Assembly (NCBI GenBank): GCA_026982355.1
Contig: JALSHG010000077.1
Location: 1-55,654 of the forward strand
Origin: Thermodesulfovibrio sp.
Lineage (GTDB): Bacteria > Nitrospirota > Thermodesulfovibrionia > UBA6902
Length of the DNA stretch: 55,654 nucleotides
Direction of reading: 5' to 3'
Part shown: positions 34,713 through 44,039 of the stretch, piece after piece
Numbering within the stretch: position 1 is the stretch's first letter
How the letters are laid out: each line of letters starts with the position of its first letter
Translations under genes and position numbers: made by a program
The notes under the pieces: model-generated
Seen by the model: the letters and a program-made list of their open reading frames with translations, nothing else
The model's database searches: none
What the model was told of the DNA's origin: nothing

Positions 34713-36586
34713 TCTGCCGCTCCTTTTCCTGATTTTGCCGCTGCCGCCGTTTCCACCAGTTCCGACGGTTCACCCTCGAAACCGGCGGGTAGAACTTTTA
34801 TGGAGTTGAATTTGCAGGTATCGTAACAGCTTCTGCAGCGAACGCAGAGATCCTGTATTATCCGGTGTGGTTTTTTCTTCTCCCCTACAATTGCCTTTGA
34901 CGGGCATCCCCTCAGGCACGCGCCGCAGCCCTTGCAGAGTTCCTCGATTATATGGAATGAACAGAGCTCGCGGCATATGCCGGCCTTGCACCATCTGTCT
35001 TTTATATGGGACTCGTATTCATCCCTGAAGTATCTTATCGTGGTGAGCACGGGATTCGGGGCCGTCTGCCCCAGGCCGCAGAGGGATGTTGCTATGATGT
35101 CGTGGGAGAGGTCCTCGAGGGTCTCTATGTCCCCTTCCTTTCCGCGACCCTCGGAGATATCGGTCAGTATGTCGAGCATTATCTTGGTGCCCACCCTGCA
35201 GGGGGGGCACTTGCCGCATGACTCCTCGGCCGTGAATTCAAGGAAGAACTTCGCCATGCCGACCATGCAGTTGTTGTTGTCCATGACGACCATCCCGCCG
35301 GAGCCCATGATGGCGCCGGTCTTGACCACGTCTTCGTATGTGACGGGGATGTCTATGAGGCTCTCCGGGATGCAGCCGCCGGAAGGGCCGCCCATCTGCA
35401 CGGCCTTGAATTTTCTGCCCCTGCCCTTGATGCCGCCCCCTATGTCGTTTATGATGGTCCTGAGCGGAATGCCCATCGGAACCTCCACAAGACCGACGTT
35501 GTTCACCGCGCCGGTCAGGGCAAAGACCTTTGTGCCCGGGCTTTTCTCTGTGCCGAGGTTCCTGTACCACTCCGCGCCGTGCAGGATGATCGGGGAGATG
35601 TTCGCGAGAGTCTCGACATTGTTGAGCACGGAGGGTTTCTCCCAAAGGCCCTTGTGGGCCGGGAAGGGGGGCCTCGGCCTCGGCATTCCGCGCTTCCCTT
35701 CGATGGAGCGCATGAGCGCCGTCTCTTCACCGCAGACGAATGCGCCTGCGCCGAGGTATATCTCGAGGTTGAAGTCAAAGCCGCTGTCCAGGATGTTCTT
35801 GCCCAGAAGCCCTGCCTCGGTGGCCGCGTCTATGGCCATCTGGAGCCTCTTGACCGCCAGCGGATACTCTGCCCTCACATAGATATAGCCCATGTTTGCG
35901 CCGATGGCCCTTGCGCCTATGATCATGCCCTCGATAACGGCATGAGGGTCGGCCTCCATGATGGACCTGTCCATGAATGCGCCGGGGTCTCCCTCGTCAC
36001 CGTTGCAGAGCATGAATTTCGTGCCGGACTGCACCTTTGCGCAGAATTCCCACTTGAGCCCCGTCGGGAAGCCGGCGCCGCCCCTGCCCCTGATGCCGGA
36101 GTCCTTTACGACCTTTATTATCTCCCCGGGGGTCATCTCCGTCAGGGCCTTTGCAGCCGCCATGTAGCCGTCCCTGGCAATGTATTCCTCTATCTTTTCG
36201 GGGTCGATGAGCCCCTTGTTCCTGAGAGCCCTGAGAACCTGGTGCTTGAAGAACGGTATTTCGCTCATCACGGGGATGGCCTTTCTCTTCGCGGGCATTT
36301 TATACATGAGCTTCTGCACGGGTCTTCCCTTTACAAAATGTTCTTCCACGAGATGGGGTATGTCCTCGGGCCGCAGCTTCTGGTAGAATATCTCGTCGGG
36401 ATACACCGCAATCACGGGACCACCCGCGCACAGGCCGTTGCATCCCGTAAGCACGATGCCGATTTCCTTTTCAAGCGACCTCTTCTTCAGTTCATCCTCA
36501 ATGGCTTCCTTTATCTTCAGCGACCCGGCGGATACGCAACCCGTTCCTGCACATACCATAAGACTGACACGCTGTTGCTCGGACAT
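34709..36586 (-). CDS. NuoF/HydB-like NAD(P)H-binding flavoprotein subunit, copy 1
   Basis: 625 residues. Thioredoxin-like [2Fe-2S] domain (CAGTGC, TGCNGLC), FMN/NADH domain (SGIRGRGGAGFPTG, NGDEGDPGAFMDRSIME), SLBB, [4Fe-4S] site (ESCGKCPPCRVGT, SLCGLGQTAPNP) and a C-terminal 2x[4Fe-4S] ferredoxin (CKGCGACLRGC, CVRCRSCYDTC). It is the NAD(P)H entry or exit subunit, as in HydB of bifurcating hydrogenases. GGAGG precedes the ATG. Translationally coupled to NuoG copy 1, and close to the copy-2 pair upstream, which shows a tandem duplication. Confidence 0.9.
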   Translation of the reverse strand: MSEQQRVSLMVCAGTGCVSAGSLKIKEAIEDELKKRSLEKEIGIVLTGCNGLCAGGPVIAVYPDEIFYQKLRPEDIPHLVEEHFVKGRPVQKLMYKMPAKRKAIPVMSEIPFFKHQVLRALRNKGLIDPEKIEEYIARDGYMAAAKALTEMTPGEIIKVVKDSGIRGRGGAGFPTGLKWEFCAKVQSGTKFMLCNGDEGDPGAFMDRSIMEADPHAVIEGMIIGARAIGANMGYIYVRAEYPLAVKRLQMAIDAATEAGLLGKNILDSGFDFNLEIYLGAGAFVCGEETALMRSIEGKRGMPRPRPPFPAHKGLWEKPSVLNNVETLANISPIILHGAEWYRNLGTEKSPGTKVFALTGAVNNVGLVEVPMGIPLRTIINDIGGGIKGRGRKFKAVQMGGPSGGCIPESLIDIPVTYEDVVKTGAIMGSGGMVVMDNNNCMVGMAKFFLEFTAEESCGKCPPCRVGTKIMLDILTDISEGRGKEGDIETLEDLSHDIIATSLCGLGQTAPNPVLTTIRYFRDEYESHIKDRWCKAGICRELCSFHIIEELCKGCGACLRGCPSKAIVGEKKKPHRIIQDLCVRCRSCYDTCKFNSIKVLPAGFEGEPSELVETAAAAKSGKGAAE

Positions 36587-36607
36587 AATGTTGTAAACCT
36601 CCTGCTG

Positions 36608-39073
36608 TTATTTTACTCTTTCAATCTTCACTGCATCCAGACGGCTGCATGTATTTCCGGAAAAGTGTGTAAGCTCATTTATACCTCCCGAGGGGAAATG
36701 AACCGGCGTGGAGACCACTCCCTCCGGCACTGCGTCCGTGACCTTTGCCCTCAGGTATACGGCCCCCCTCCTCGAGGTGATCTTTATATGGCTTTCATCG
36801 GATATCGCATGTCTTTCAGCATCTTTTTCATTTATCTCAAGGAATGCCTCGGCCTGCACGAGCTTCAGGGCCTCGGACCTCGTGGACATGTTGCCGGAGT
36901 GCTGTAGCACGTCCCTTGTAACGAGGGTGTAAGTGAACTCGCTGTCACAGGGCTCTTCAGGCTCGTACGCAACCGGATGAAATGCAGGTCTCGGCGCGCC
37001 CTCCGCTTCCCTGCGGCCGCCTGCGATAAAGTCATCCGCCTCTTTCGTAATGTCCTGAAAACTCTTTGCGCCGAGGTTTATCCCCATGGCCAGCCCGAGG
37101 TTTCTCAGTATCTGCCAGTCGGGCTGGCTCTTGCCTGTTGCCTCGACCACTTTGCGGATTCTCTGCCTGAGTCCCCCGGCGTTGATGAAGTGTCCCTCTT
37201 TTTCCCCCCAGCTGCTGGCAGGCAGCACCACGTTTGCCAGTTCGGCCGCCTCTGTCATGACTATGTCCTGGACAACGAGGAAGTCAAGGGACCGGAGTGT
37301 GTTCTTTATCTTTCTCGAGTCGGGCATGCTGACCAGCGGGTCTTCGCCCATGATATAGAGCGCCCTGAGATGGCCGGGCTTATACAGCATGTCGAATACG
37401 TCCATGCCGCCCCCGCGGGGCATGATGCCCGCCTCAAGCATGCCATAGGTATTGCAGTACTCCGCCGGCACCTGCAGGGATGAAGGCTCCTCCCCGAGCA
37501 GTATGAGCAGATTGGCTGCCGCAAGCGCCGAGCCGGGGCCCTTGTTGTTCTCGGACACGGCAAGGGGCATGATTACAAGCCTCCTCGGTGCGTTTGCAAA
37601 TGTAACGGCCGCATCAGTGACCGCCTCTCCCGTCAGCCCGGTGATCTCGGATACCATTGCCGGCGTATACTCCTTCACCACTGCCTCGAGCGAGGAAAAT
37701 CCCCTGATGCCCGAGACCCTGTCCCTGTCAAAAAGACCCCTGTCCATTATTACGTTCATCATGCCGTTTAAAAGGGCCACCAGTGTGCCCGGCCTCAGCT
37801 GAAGCCAGGTATTGCTGTGCCTCGTGAGCTTTGTCTCCCTGTAGTCCGCCACCAGCAGCCTGGAGCCCTCCCTCTTTGCCCTGAGTATGTTGAGCCCGAA
37901 GACCGGATGTGTAATGGTGGGGTCGGATTCAAGCACGAGTATCACGTCCCTGCCCAGAGGGGATGCGAGGTCCGCAGGATTGCTCCCGATCCCGAAGGAG
38001 AGGGAAAATGCCCTCAGGGCGCCGGCATAGCCGAATGCCTCGGAGGAGGCTATGTTGCCGCTCCCCAGCCCTGCGCGCATGAATTTCGCGAGCATGTAAT
38101 TGTCCTCGACCGTGCACCTCGGCGAGCCTATTGCACCGATGGAGTTCGGGCCGTGCGCGTCCCTGATCGAGCTGAGGCTCCTGGCCACGTATGTCAGGGC
38201 CTCTTCCCATGAGGCGTCCCTGAATTCATCACCCTCTTTTATAAGTGGCGTCCTGAGGCGGTTTTCACTGTAGATGTAGTCAAAACCGAACCTGCCCCTG
38301 CCGCAGAGGTTGCCGTCGTTTATGCCCGCGCCTTCCCTGCCCTTTGAGCGCAGTATCCGCCCTTCCCTGATCCCCAGTGTCAGGGTGCATCCAACGCCGC
38401 AGAAAGAGCAGATGTTCTCTTTTTCTTCAAGAAACCACGGCCTTGCCTTGTATTTGTAGGGCTTGCTGATCAGTGCGCCTGTGGGGCATATGTCGATGCA
38501 CTGGCCGCAGTAGTCGCATTCAAGCACCTCGCCGAAGGCGGGCTGCACCACGGTGGGGAACCCCCTGCCGATCAGGCCCAGCGCGCCCCTGCCCTGATAC
38601 TGTGAGCATATCCTCACGCACTTGGCGCACAGGATGCACCTGTTTGAAATAAGCTCGATCAGCGGGCCCCTTACATCAGGCTGCGCGTGTTTCCTTTCAC
38701 CTGTAAACCGCGTCTCGGGCACGCCGTACTCAAAGACAAGGTCCTGCAGCGCGCACTCCCCGGCCTTGTCGCACTCGGGGCAGTCAAGGGGGTGGTGAAC
38801 GAGGAGAAATTCCAGCACGGACTGGCGGACCCTCCTGACCCTCGGGGAGTTTGTCTTTATAACCATTCCCTCCCTGGCGGGATGTCCGCAGGCAGAGGCA
38901 AGCTTCCTGCCTCCTTCTATCTCGACGACACACATCCTGCACCCCCCGTAGGGCCTGAGTCTCTTGTCAAAACACAGGTTGGGTATCTTTATGCCGTTGC
39001 GCCTCGCTGCCTCAAGGATGGTGATACCTTTCTCTACGGATAGTTTCCTGTCATCTATGGTTATCTCTATCAT
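36608..39073 (-). CDS. NuoG/FdhA-like iron-sulfur subunit, copy 2, without catalytic Cys/Sec
   Basis: 821 residues with the same cluster plan as copy 1 (C34, C45, C48, C62; HHPLDCPECDKAGEC; CILCAKCVRIC; CDYCGQCIDIC; CSFCGVGC). At the formate dehydrogenase active-site position it reads SEAFGY: both the Cys/Sec and the conserved His are lost, a further step than in copy 1. The rest of the molybdopterin fold is kept to the C-terminus (SHIKITSRRGAVYLRAK). It probably has a structural or electron-transfer role. The start has GGAGGG upstream and follows NuoF copy 2 by 47 bp. Confidence 0.85.
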   Translation of the reverse strand: MIEITIDDRKLSVEKGITILEAARRNGIKIPNLCFDKRLRPYGGCRMCVVEIEGGRKLASACGHPAREGMVIKTNSPRVRRVRQSVLEFLLVHHPLDCPECDKAGECALQDLVFEYGVPETRFTGERKHAQPDVRGPLIELISNRCILCAKCVRICSQYQGRGALGLIGRGFPTVVQPAFGEVLECDYCGQCIDICPTGALISKPYKYKARPWFLEEKENICSFCGVGCTLTLGIREGRILRSKGREGAGINDGNLCGRGRFGFDYIYSENRLRTPLIKEGDEFRDASWEEALTYVARSLSSIRDAHGPNSIGAIGSPRCTVEDNYMLAKFMRAGLGSGNIASSEAFGYAGALRAFSLSFGIGSNPADLASPLGRDVILVLESDPTITHPVFGLNILRAKREGSRLLVADYRETKLTRHSNTWLQLRPGTLVALLNGMMNVIMDRGLFDRDRVSGIRGFSSLEAVVKEYTPAMVSEITGLTGEAVTDAAVTFANAPRRLVIMPLAVSENNKGPGSALAAANLLILLGEEPSSLQVPAEYCNTYGMLEAGIMPRGGGMDVFDMLYKPGHLRALYIMGEDPLVSMPDSRKIKNTLRSLDFLVVQDIVMTEAAELANVVLPASSWGEKEGHFINAGGLRQRIRKVVEATGKSQPDWQILRNLGLAMGINLGAKSFQDITKEADDFIAGGRREAEGAPRPAFHPVAYEPEEPCDSEFTYTLVTRDVLQHSGNMSTRSEALKLVQAEAFLEINEKDAERHAISDESHIKITSRRGAVYLRAKVTDAVPEGVVSTPVHFPSGGINELTHFSGNTCSRLDAVKIERVK

Positions 39074-39120
39074 TCCGCTCCCTCCGGTATATTTTTCAAT
39101 ATGCCTGATTACGCCGGTCG

Positions 39121-40965
39121 TTATTCCTCAAGCAGCGCCATCGGGTCGCCCTTGTAATCGGCGGGTCCGATTATTATTGATTTGAACCTGCACGTATCGT
39201 AACAGGTCCTGCACTGTATGCACACCTCCTGGATGATGCGGTGTGGTTTCTTCTTTTCGCCGATGATCGCCTTTGACGGACATGCCCTCATGCATGCCCC
39301 GCATCCCGTGCAGACCTTTTCGTTTATGAAAAATGTGGTGAGCTTGCGGCAGACGCCCACCTTGCACCATTTATCCTTTATGTGGGACTCGTACTCGTCC
39401 CGGAAATACTGTATAGTTGTGAGCACGGGGTTGGGAGCCGACTGCCCGAGGCCGCAGAGCGAACCTTCGATGATGTCGTATGAGAGCTCTTCGAGTATCT
39501 CTATGTCTCCCTCCTTGCCGCGGCCCTCTGCAAGGTCGTTGAGCTTGTCGAGCATTATCTTTGTTCCCACCCTGCACGGGGGGCACTTGCCGCATGATTC
39601 GTCGGTGGTGAACTCAAGGAAAAACTTCGCCATGCCCACCATGCAGTTGGTGTTGTCCATGAACACCATGCCGCCCGAGCCCATTATGGCCCCTGTCTTC
39701 TGAATGTCCTCGAATGTCACGGGCGTGTCGATCAGGCTCTCGGGTATGCAGCCGCCGGAAGGGCCGCCCATCTGCACGGCCTTGAACTTTCTCCCCCTTC
39801 TGGCGCCCGGCACGCCGCCGCCTATGTCGTAGATGATCTGCCTTATGGTCATGCCCATGGGAACTTCGACCAGTCCGGTGTTGTTGATTGCGCCGGTAAG
39901 CGAGAAGACCTTTGTGCCCGTGCTCTTTTCAGTGCCGAGGCTCTTGAACCAGTCCGCGCCGTTCAGGATGATCTGGGGTATTGCCGCGAGGGTCTCGACA
40001 TTATTAAGCACCGTCGGCTTTCCCCACAGTCCCGACTCCGTGGAGCGGGGAGGGGTCAGCCTCGGCATGCCCCGCCTGCCTTCGATGGAGAACATGAGCG
40101 CGGTCGACTCGCCGCAGACAAAAGCACCCGCCCCCTGGTATATCTCAAGGTCGAAGTCAAAGCCGCTGTCCAGGATGTTTTTGCCCAGAAGCCCCGCCTC
40201 GGTGGCCGCGTCTATGGCCAGTTGCAGGCGATGGACCGCCAGGGGATACTCCGCCCTTACATATATATAACCCTTGCTCGCGCCGATGGCCTTTGCGCCT
40301 ATGATCATGCCCTCGATAACGGCATGTGGGTCGGCCTCCATGATGGACCGGTCCATGAATGCGCCGGGGTCTCCCTCGTCGCCGTTGCAGCACATGTACT
40401 TCCGGTCCGAAACCATCCTCGCGCAGGATTCCCATTTAACGCCGGTGGGAAAGCCGGCGCCGCCCCTGCCCCTGATGCCCGAGTCCTTTACGACCTCTAT
40501 TATTTCCCGGGGGGTCATCTCCGTGACGGCCTTTGCAGAGGCGAGATAACCGTCCCGTGTGATGTAATCCTCTATCTTTTCGGGATCGATGATTCCTTTA
40601 TTCCTCAGCACCCTGAGCACCTGGTGTTTGAAAAACGGTATCTCGTGCATGCTCGGAATGGTGAGCTTCCCGGTGGGCTCCTTGTACATGAATTTTTCAA
40701 CGGGCCTGCCCTTGACGAAGTGCTCCTCGACCAGGTACGGCACGTCCTCAACCTGTATCTTTTCGTAGAATATTTCATCAGGATGGACCGTGATTATCGG
40801 CCCCTGGGCGCAAAAGCCGTTGCAGCCTGTCAGGACCACGTCTATCTCGTTTTCAAGCCCCCTCTTTTTCAGTTCTTTCTCAAAGGCTTCCTTGACCTTG
40901 AGGGACTTGGTCGCCACACAACCACTTCCTGCGCATACCATTAAGTTCGCACGAAATCTTCCCAT
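39121..40965 (-). CDS. NuoF/HydB-like NAD(P)H-binding flavoprotein subunit, copy 2
   Basis: 614 residues with the same domain order as copy 1: CAGSGC and TGCNGFC in the [2Fe-2S] domain, GRGGAGFPTG and NGDEGDPGAFMD in the FMN/NADH domain, ESCGKCPPCRVGT, and a ferredoxin end (CTGCGACMRAC, CIQCRTCYDTC). AAGGAG precedes the ATG. It is the upstream member of the tandem NuoF-NuoG pairs and lies just after the HndB-like gene, which suggests NuoE (receiver fusion)-HndB-NuoF-NuoG form one complex. Confidence 0.9.
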   Translation of the reverse strand: MGRFRANLMVCAGSGCVATKSLKVKEAFEKELKKRGLENEIDVVLTGCNGFCAQGPIITVHPDEIFYEKIQVEDVPYLVEEHFVKGRPVEKFMYKEPTGKLTIPSMHEIPFFKHQVLRVLRNKGIIDPEKIEDYITRDGYLASAKAVTEMTPREIIEVVKDSGIRGRGGAGFPTGVKWESCARMVSDRKYMCCNGDEGDPGAFMDRSIMEADPHAVIEGMIIGAKAIGASKGYIYVRAEYPLAVHRLQLAIDAATEAGLLGKNILDSGFDFDLEIYQGAGAFVCGESTALMFSIEGRRGMPRLTPPRSTESGLWGKPTVLNNVETLAAIPQIILNGADWFKSLGTEKSTGTKVFSLTGAINNTGLVEVPMGMTIRQIIYDIGGGVPGARRGRKFKAVQMGGPSGGCIPESLIDTPVTFEDIQKTGAIMGSGGMVFMDNTNCMVGMAKFFLEFTTDESCGKCPPCRVGTKIMLDKLNDLAEGRGKEGDIEILEELSYDIIEGSLCGLGQSAPNPVLTTIQYFRDEYESHIKDKWCKVGVCRKLTTFFINEKVCTGCGACMRACPSKAIIGEKKKPHRIIQEVCIQCRTCYDTCRFKSIIIGPADYKGDPMALLEE

Positions 40966-41025
40966 CCCTGTCTCCTTTTTTTTTCAGTGCCGGCGCCGCG
41001 CTGCCGGTCTCTGCAGACGGATTGA

Positions 41026-41093
41026 ACCTTACCAGTAGCATAAAAACACCCCCGGCGGGCAGGAGAGCCTGCCGGTTTATGCAACATTAAGGT
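41026..41093. repeat. Dispersed element, 68-bp copy inside the redox operon
   Basis: Ends ACCTTACCAGTAGCATAAAA and GTTTATGCAACATTAAGGT, with inner arms GGCAGG and CCTGCC. It lies between NuoF copy 2 and the HndB-like gene. Confidence 0.85.
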
Positions 41094-41113
41094 GAACGTT
41101 GACCGGCACTTTT

Positions 41114-41497
41114 TTAATACGTTGTTTCGCTTCCGACAACCATGGCGTATTTCTCAACCACGTTGCCCTTGAGGATATGCTCGTCGAATATCTCTTTTAT
41201 CTTTTTTTCGTTAAGCTCGACGTATTTGACCGGAGGGCCGCCCGCTATCTCCACGGTCGCCATGGGCTCCCTGCTGCACAGGCCCGCACAGCCGGACGTG
41301 GTGACGATCACATCCTTGACGTCGGCCTTTGCCATCTCGTCCATCAGGGCGGTCATAATCGTCCGTGCGCCCGCTGCTATACCGCATGTTCCCATATGAA
41401 CCGTGACCTTCGCCCTGTAGCCGCCTTCCCTGACGGCAAAGGTCGCCTTGTGCTGCTCCTTGATTTTCTTTAAGTCATCTATCGTGAGTCTCGGCAT
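41114..41497 (-). CDS. HndB-like thioredoxin-fold [2Fe-2S] protein
   Basis: 127 residues, like HndB of NADP-reducing hydrogenases: HMGTCGIAAGARTIM, then VTTSGCAGLCSREPMATVEI. Cysteines are C38, C70 and C74; the family typically shows this incomplete first pair. It likely carries electrons next to the NuoF-like subunits. GGGGGA lies upstream of the ATG. It sits between the receiver-NuoE fusion and NuoF copy 2. Confidence 0.85.
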   Translation of the reverse strand: MPRLTIDDLKKIKEQHKATFAVREGGYRAKVTVHMGTCGIAAGARTIMTALMDEMAKADVKDVIVTTSGCAGLCSREPMATVEIAGGPPVKYVELNEKKIKEIFDEHILKGNVVEKYAMVVGSETTY

Positions 41498-41529
41498 TTT
41501 ATTCCCCCTTCCGTGTTTTACGTGGGTTG

Positions 41530-42420
41530 TCAGGCCTTTGCCCCCACTGTCCTGTATTCATCAATAATCTGCATTACTTTCTTGGGAGTCACCGCGCTGT
41601 GGGTATCATGGTCAATGACCATGACCGGCGCAAGGCCGCAGGCGCCGAGGCAGCGCACGGCCTCGAGTGAGAATTTCCTGTCCTCTGTTATCTCACCGAC
41701 GCCGATATGCAGGTTCTCCTTTATCTTGTCCAGCACTTCATCAATGCCCTTTACATAGCATGCAGTGCCGAGGCAGACCTTGATGATATGGTCGCCGCGG
41801 GGCTGCATGGTGAAGAACGAGTAAAAAGACACCACGCCGTGGACCTCGGCCGCGGGTATGTTCAGCCCCTTTGATATCCGTTTCTGCACAATGGGCGGGA
41901 GGTATCCCACTATCTCCTGTGCCCTCTGCAGGACCGGTATAAGGCTGCCCGGCTTGTCCCTGTAACTGCTTATCATCCTGTCCAGCTCGGCCATCATGGA
42001 GGGCGGAAACTCTTCCTCTTTTTTCTTTGCCTCGGCAGGGACGCTCTTCTGCTTCCACTCTATGGCCCTGGCGACAACGTCCATCAACACCACGGGGGTA
42101 AATGGCTTGGGAACATAGTCTATGATCCCGAGTTCAAGCGCATCCTTGATCGTCTCCTGCGAGGGATACCCGGTGATGATGAGAACACCCGTCTCCGGCC
42201 TTGATTTCTTTATCCACTTTATGAGGGTTATGCCGTCCACCTCCGGCATCTTGAGGTCGGTAATAACAAAGTCGTACGGCTTTTGCTCCATTGCAATTAT
42301 AGCCTCTCTCCCGCCCGAGGCCCCGTCAATGTTGTATCCTTCAGCCTCAAGAATTCTCTTGCAGCTTTTTATCACCACAGGCTCGTCATCCACCACCAGG
42401 ATTTTGATGTCATCAGCCAT
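41530..42420 (-). CDS. Response-regulator receiver domain fused to NuoE-type [2Fe-2S] subunit
   Basis: 296 residues. The N-terminal receiver (1-125) is intact: acidic D11 and D12, phospho-acceptor D55, T83, and K105-P106. A short charged linker follows, then a full NuoE domain (residues 140-296) with helical start LVLQRAQEIVGYLP-like and [2Fe-2S] ligands C216, C221, C257 and C261. Receiver domains normally control output by phosphorylation, and here the output is an electron-transfer subunit. AAGGAGGG precedes the ATG. It lies in the operon with a HATPase protein and a second receiver protein. Phospho-control of electron flow is inference. Confidence 0.9.
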   Translation of the reverse strand: MADDIKILVVDDEPVVIKSCKRILEAEGYNIDGASGGREAIIAMEQKPYDFVITDLKMPEVDGITLIKWIKKSRPETGVLIITGYPSQETIKDALELGIIDYVPKPFTPVVLMDVVARAIEWKQKSVPAEAKKKEEEFPPSMMAELDRMISSYRDKPGSLIPVLQRAQEIVGYLPPIVQKRISKGLNIPAAEVHGVVSFYSFFTMQPRGDHIIKVCLGTACYVKGIDEVLDKIKENLHIGVGEITEDRKFSLEAVRCLGACGLAPVMVIDHDTHSAVTPKKVMQIIDEYRTVGAKA

Positions 42421-42470
42421 CAGCAGACCCTCCTTTATGTTTAACTTGAGTAATTAACATTATTCCACAC

Positions 42471-42510
42471 ACTTACGCATAAAAATGCCGGGGTTATGCA
42501 ACATTAAAGT
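42471..42510. repeat. Dispersed element, minimal 40-bp copy
   Basis: ACTTACGCATAAAAATGCC then GGGGTTATGCAACATTAAAGT: two ends almost joined. It lies between NfnB and the receiver-NuoE gene. Confidence 0.7.
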
Positions 42511-42589
42511 TCGCAAGCAACCCTCCACTCAGCTTGAAAGGAGTCTCACCCTTTCGGTTTAAGGGCGGAGGGGCATCAAACAACCGGCA

Positions 42590-44038
42590 TTACTGCTCTA
42601 TAAAACCGCTGACATCCCAGTATTTCCATTTAAGATATCCGTTTATCGCCCTTGCCACTTTTTTGCCGGCGCCCATTGCCAGGATAACCGTTGCAGCGCC
42701 CGTGACTATATCGCCCCCGGCGAACACGCCCCTCTTGGATGTCATGCCGGTCTCTTCCTCAGCGATTATATAACCCCTCCTGTTCAGTCTGAGGTCGGGC
42801 AGGGTTTTCAGCAGGAGCGGATTCGCCTTTGCGCCGAGCGCGGGGATGGCCACGTCTATCTCCATTTCAAACTCGCTGCCCTCCACGGGAACCGGCCGTC
42901 TCCTGCCGCTTTCATCAGGCTCTCCAAGCTCCATCCTTATGCATTCAACCGCGCGAAGATTCCCGTTGCCGTCATCAAGGAACCTCACGGGATTGGTCAG
43001 GAGCACGAACTCCACGCCCTCTTCCTTTGCATGGTGTATCTCCGCCTTCCTCGCGGGCATCTCGGCCTCTGAACGCCGGTAGACAAGGTACACCTTCTCC
43101 GCCCCGAGCCGCAGTGCAACCCTTGCGGAGTCCATTGCCACGTTGCCTGCCCCGAACACGGCAACCCTCCCGGGCCTCTTTATGGGCGTGTCGTATTCAG
43201 GGAAGAGATATGCCTTCATCAGGTTGGCCCTTGTCAGGAATTCATTGGCGGAGTAGACACCGTTGAAGTTTTCCCCGGGTATGCCGAGGAACATGGGCAG
43301 CCCCGCCCCTGTGGCGATAAAGCATGCATCATAGCCTTTTTCATTCAGTAGTTCATCCACGGTAAAGAGCCTGCCGATCACGGCATTGGTCACTACCTCG
43401 ACTCCTAATTTTCTTATGTAGCCGACTTCCCTCTCCACGATCACCTTCGGCAGCCTGAACTCCGGTATGCCGTAGACCAGCACTCCTCCGGGCTTGTGCA
43501 ATGCCTCGAACATGGTAACCTCGTGGCCGGACATTATAAGGTCCGAGGCGCATGTCAGGCCGCCGGGGCCCGAGCCTATGATGGCGACCTTCCTGCCCGT
43601 GGCACGGGGTTTCTCCGGTATCCTGACCTCGCCTTTTTCAGCCTCGTAATCAGCAGCGAACCTCTCGAGGTTGCCTATGGCAACGGGATCGCCCTTTTTG
43701 CCCACGATACAGCGGGCTTCGCACTGGTTTTCCTGCGGGCATACCCTTCCGCATACAGCGGGCAGGGCGTTTTTCTGTTTGATCGTATAGCATGCCTCAA
43801 GGAAATTCCCTTCCTTGATAAGTCTGATGAACTGCGGTATCTCAACCTCCACGGGGCAGCCTTCCCTGCACGGAGGATTTTTGCATGAAAGGCATCTTGA
43901 TGCCTCCTCCACCGCTTCCTCAGGGGTGTATCCGAAAGGGACCTCCCTGAAATTCCGGGCCCTTTCCGCGGGCTCCTGCTCCTTCATCCTTACCCTGGTT
44001 TTTGTCTTTTTGTCCTGTTTTTCAGGTTCTGTTCCCAT
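42590..44038 (-). CDS. nfnB: NfnB-type (large) subunit of bifurcating ferredoxin:NADP oxidoreductase
   Basis: 482 residues of the glutamate-synthase-small-chain family. Two [4Fe-4S] sites lie in CLSCKNPPCREGCPVEV and CGRVCPQENQCEARC. The FAD-binding motif GSGPGGLTCASDL and the NADPH-binding motif GAGNVAMDSARVALRLGA follow, and it ends GGDIVTGAATVILAMGAGKKVA. With NfnA it couples NADPH with NADH and ferredoxin by flavin-based electron bifurcation. nfnA lies immediately upstream with a one-base gap, which separates this from a stand-alone GltD. GGGGGTG precedes the ATG. Confidence 0.9.
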   Translation of the reverse strand: MGTEPEKQDKKTKTRVRMKEQEPAERARNFREVPFGYTPEEAVEEASRCLSCKNPPCREGCPVEVEIPQFIRLIKEGNFLEACYTIKQKNALPAVCGRVCPQENQCEARCIVGKKGDPVAIGNLERFAADYEAEKGEVRIPEKPRATGRKVAIIGSGPGGLTCASDLIMSGHEVTMFEALHKPGGVLVYGIPEFRLPKVIVEREVGYIRKLGVEVVTNAVIGRLFTVDELLNEKGYDACFIATGAGLPMFLGIPGENFNGVYSANEFLTRANLMKAYLFPEYDTPIKRPGRVAVFGAGNVAMDSARVALRLGAEKVYLVYRRSEAEMPARKAEIHHAKEEGVEFVLLTNPVRFLDDGNGNLRAVECIRMELGEPDESGRRRPVPVEGSEFEMEIDVAIPALGAKANPLLLKTLPDLRLNRRGYIIAEEETGMTSKRGVFAGGDIVTGAATVILAMGAGKKVARAINGYLKWKYWDVSGFIEQ

Positions 44039-44039
44039 G

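Noticed and set aside
32226-39073. Active formate dehydrogenase alpha subunits
   Set aside because: The catalytic Cys/Sec is replaced by Gly in both proteins.
32226-42420. Electron-bifurcating [FeFe] hydrogenase operon (HydABC or Hnd)
   Set aside because: No H-cluster domain is present in any subunit; only the NuoE, HndB, NuoF and NuoG parts are found.
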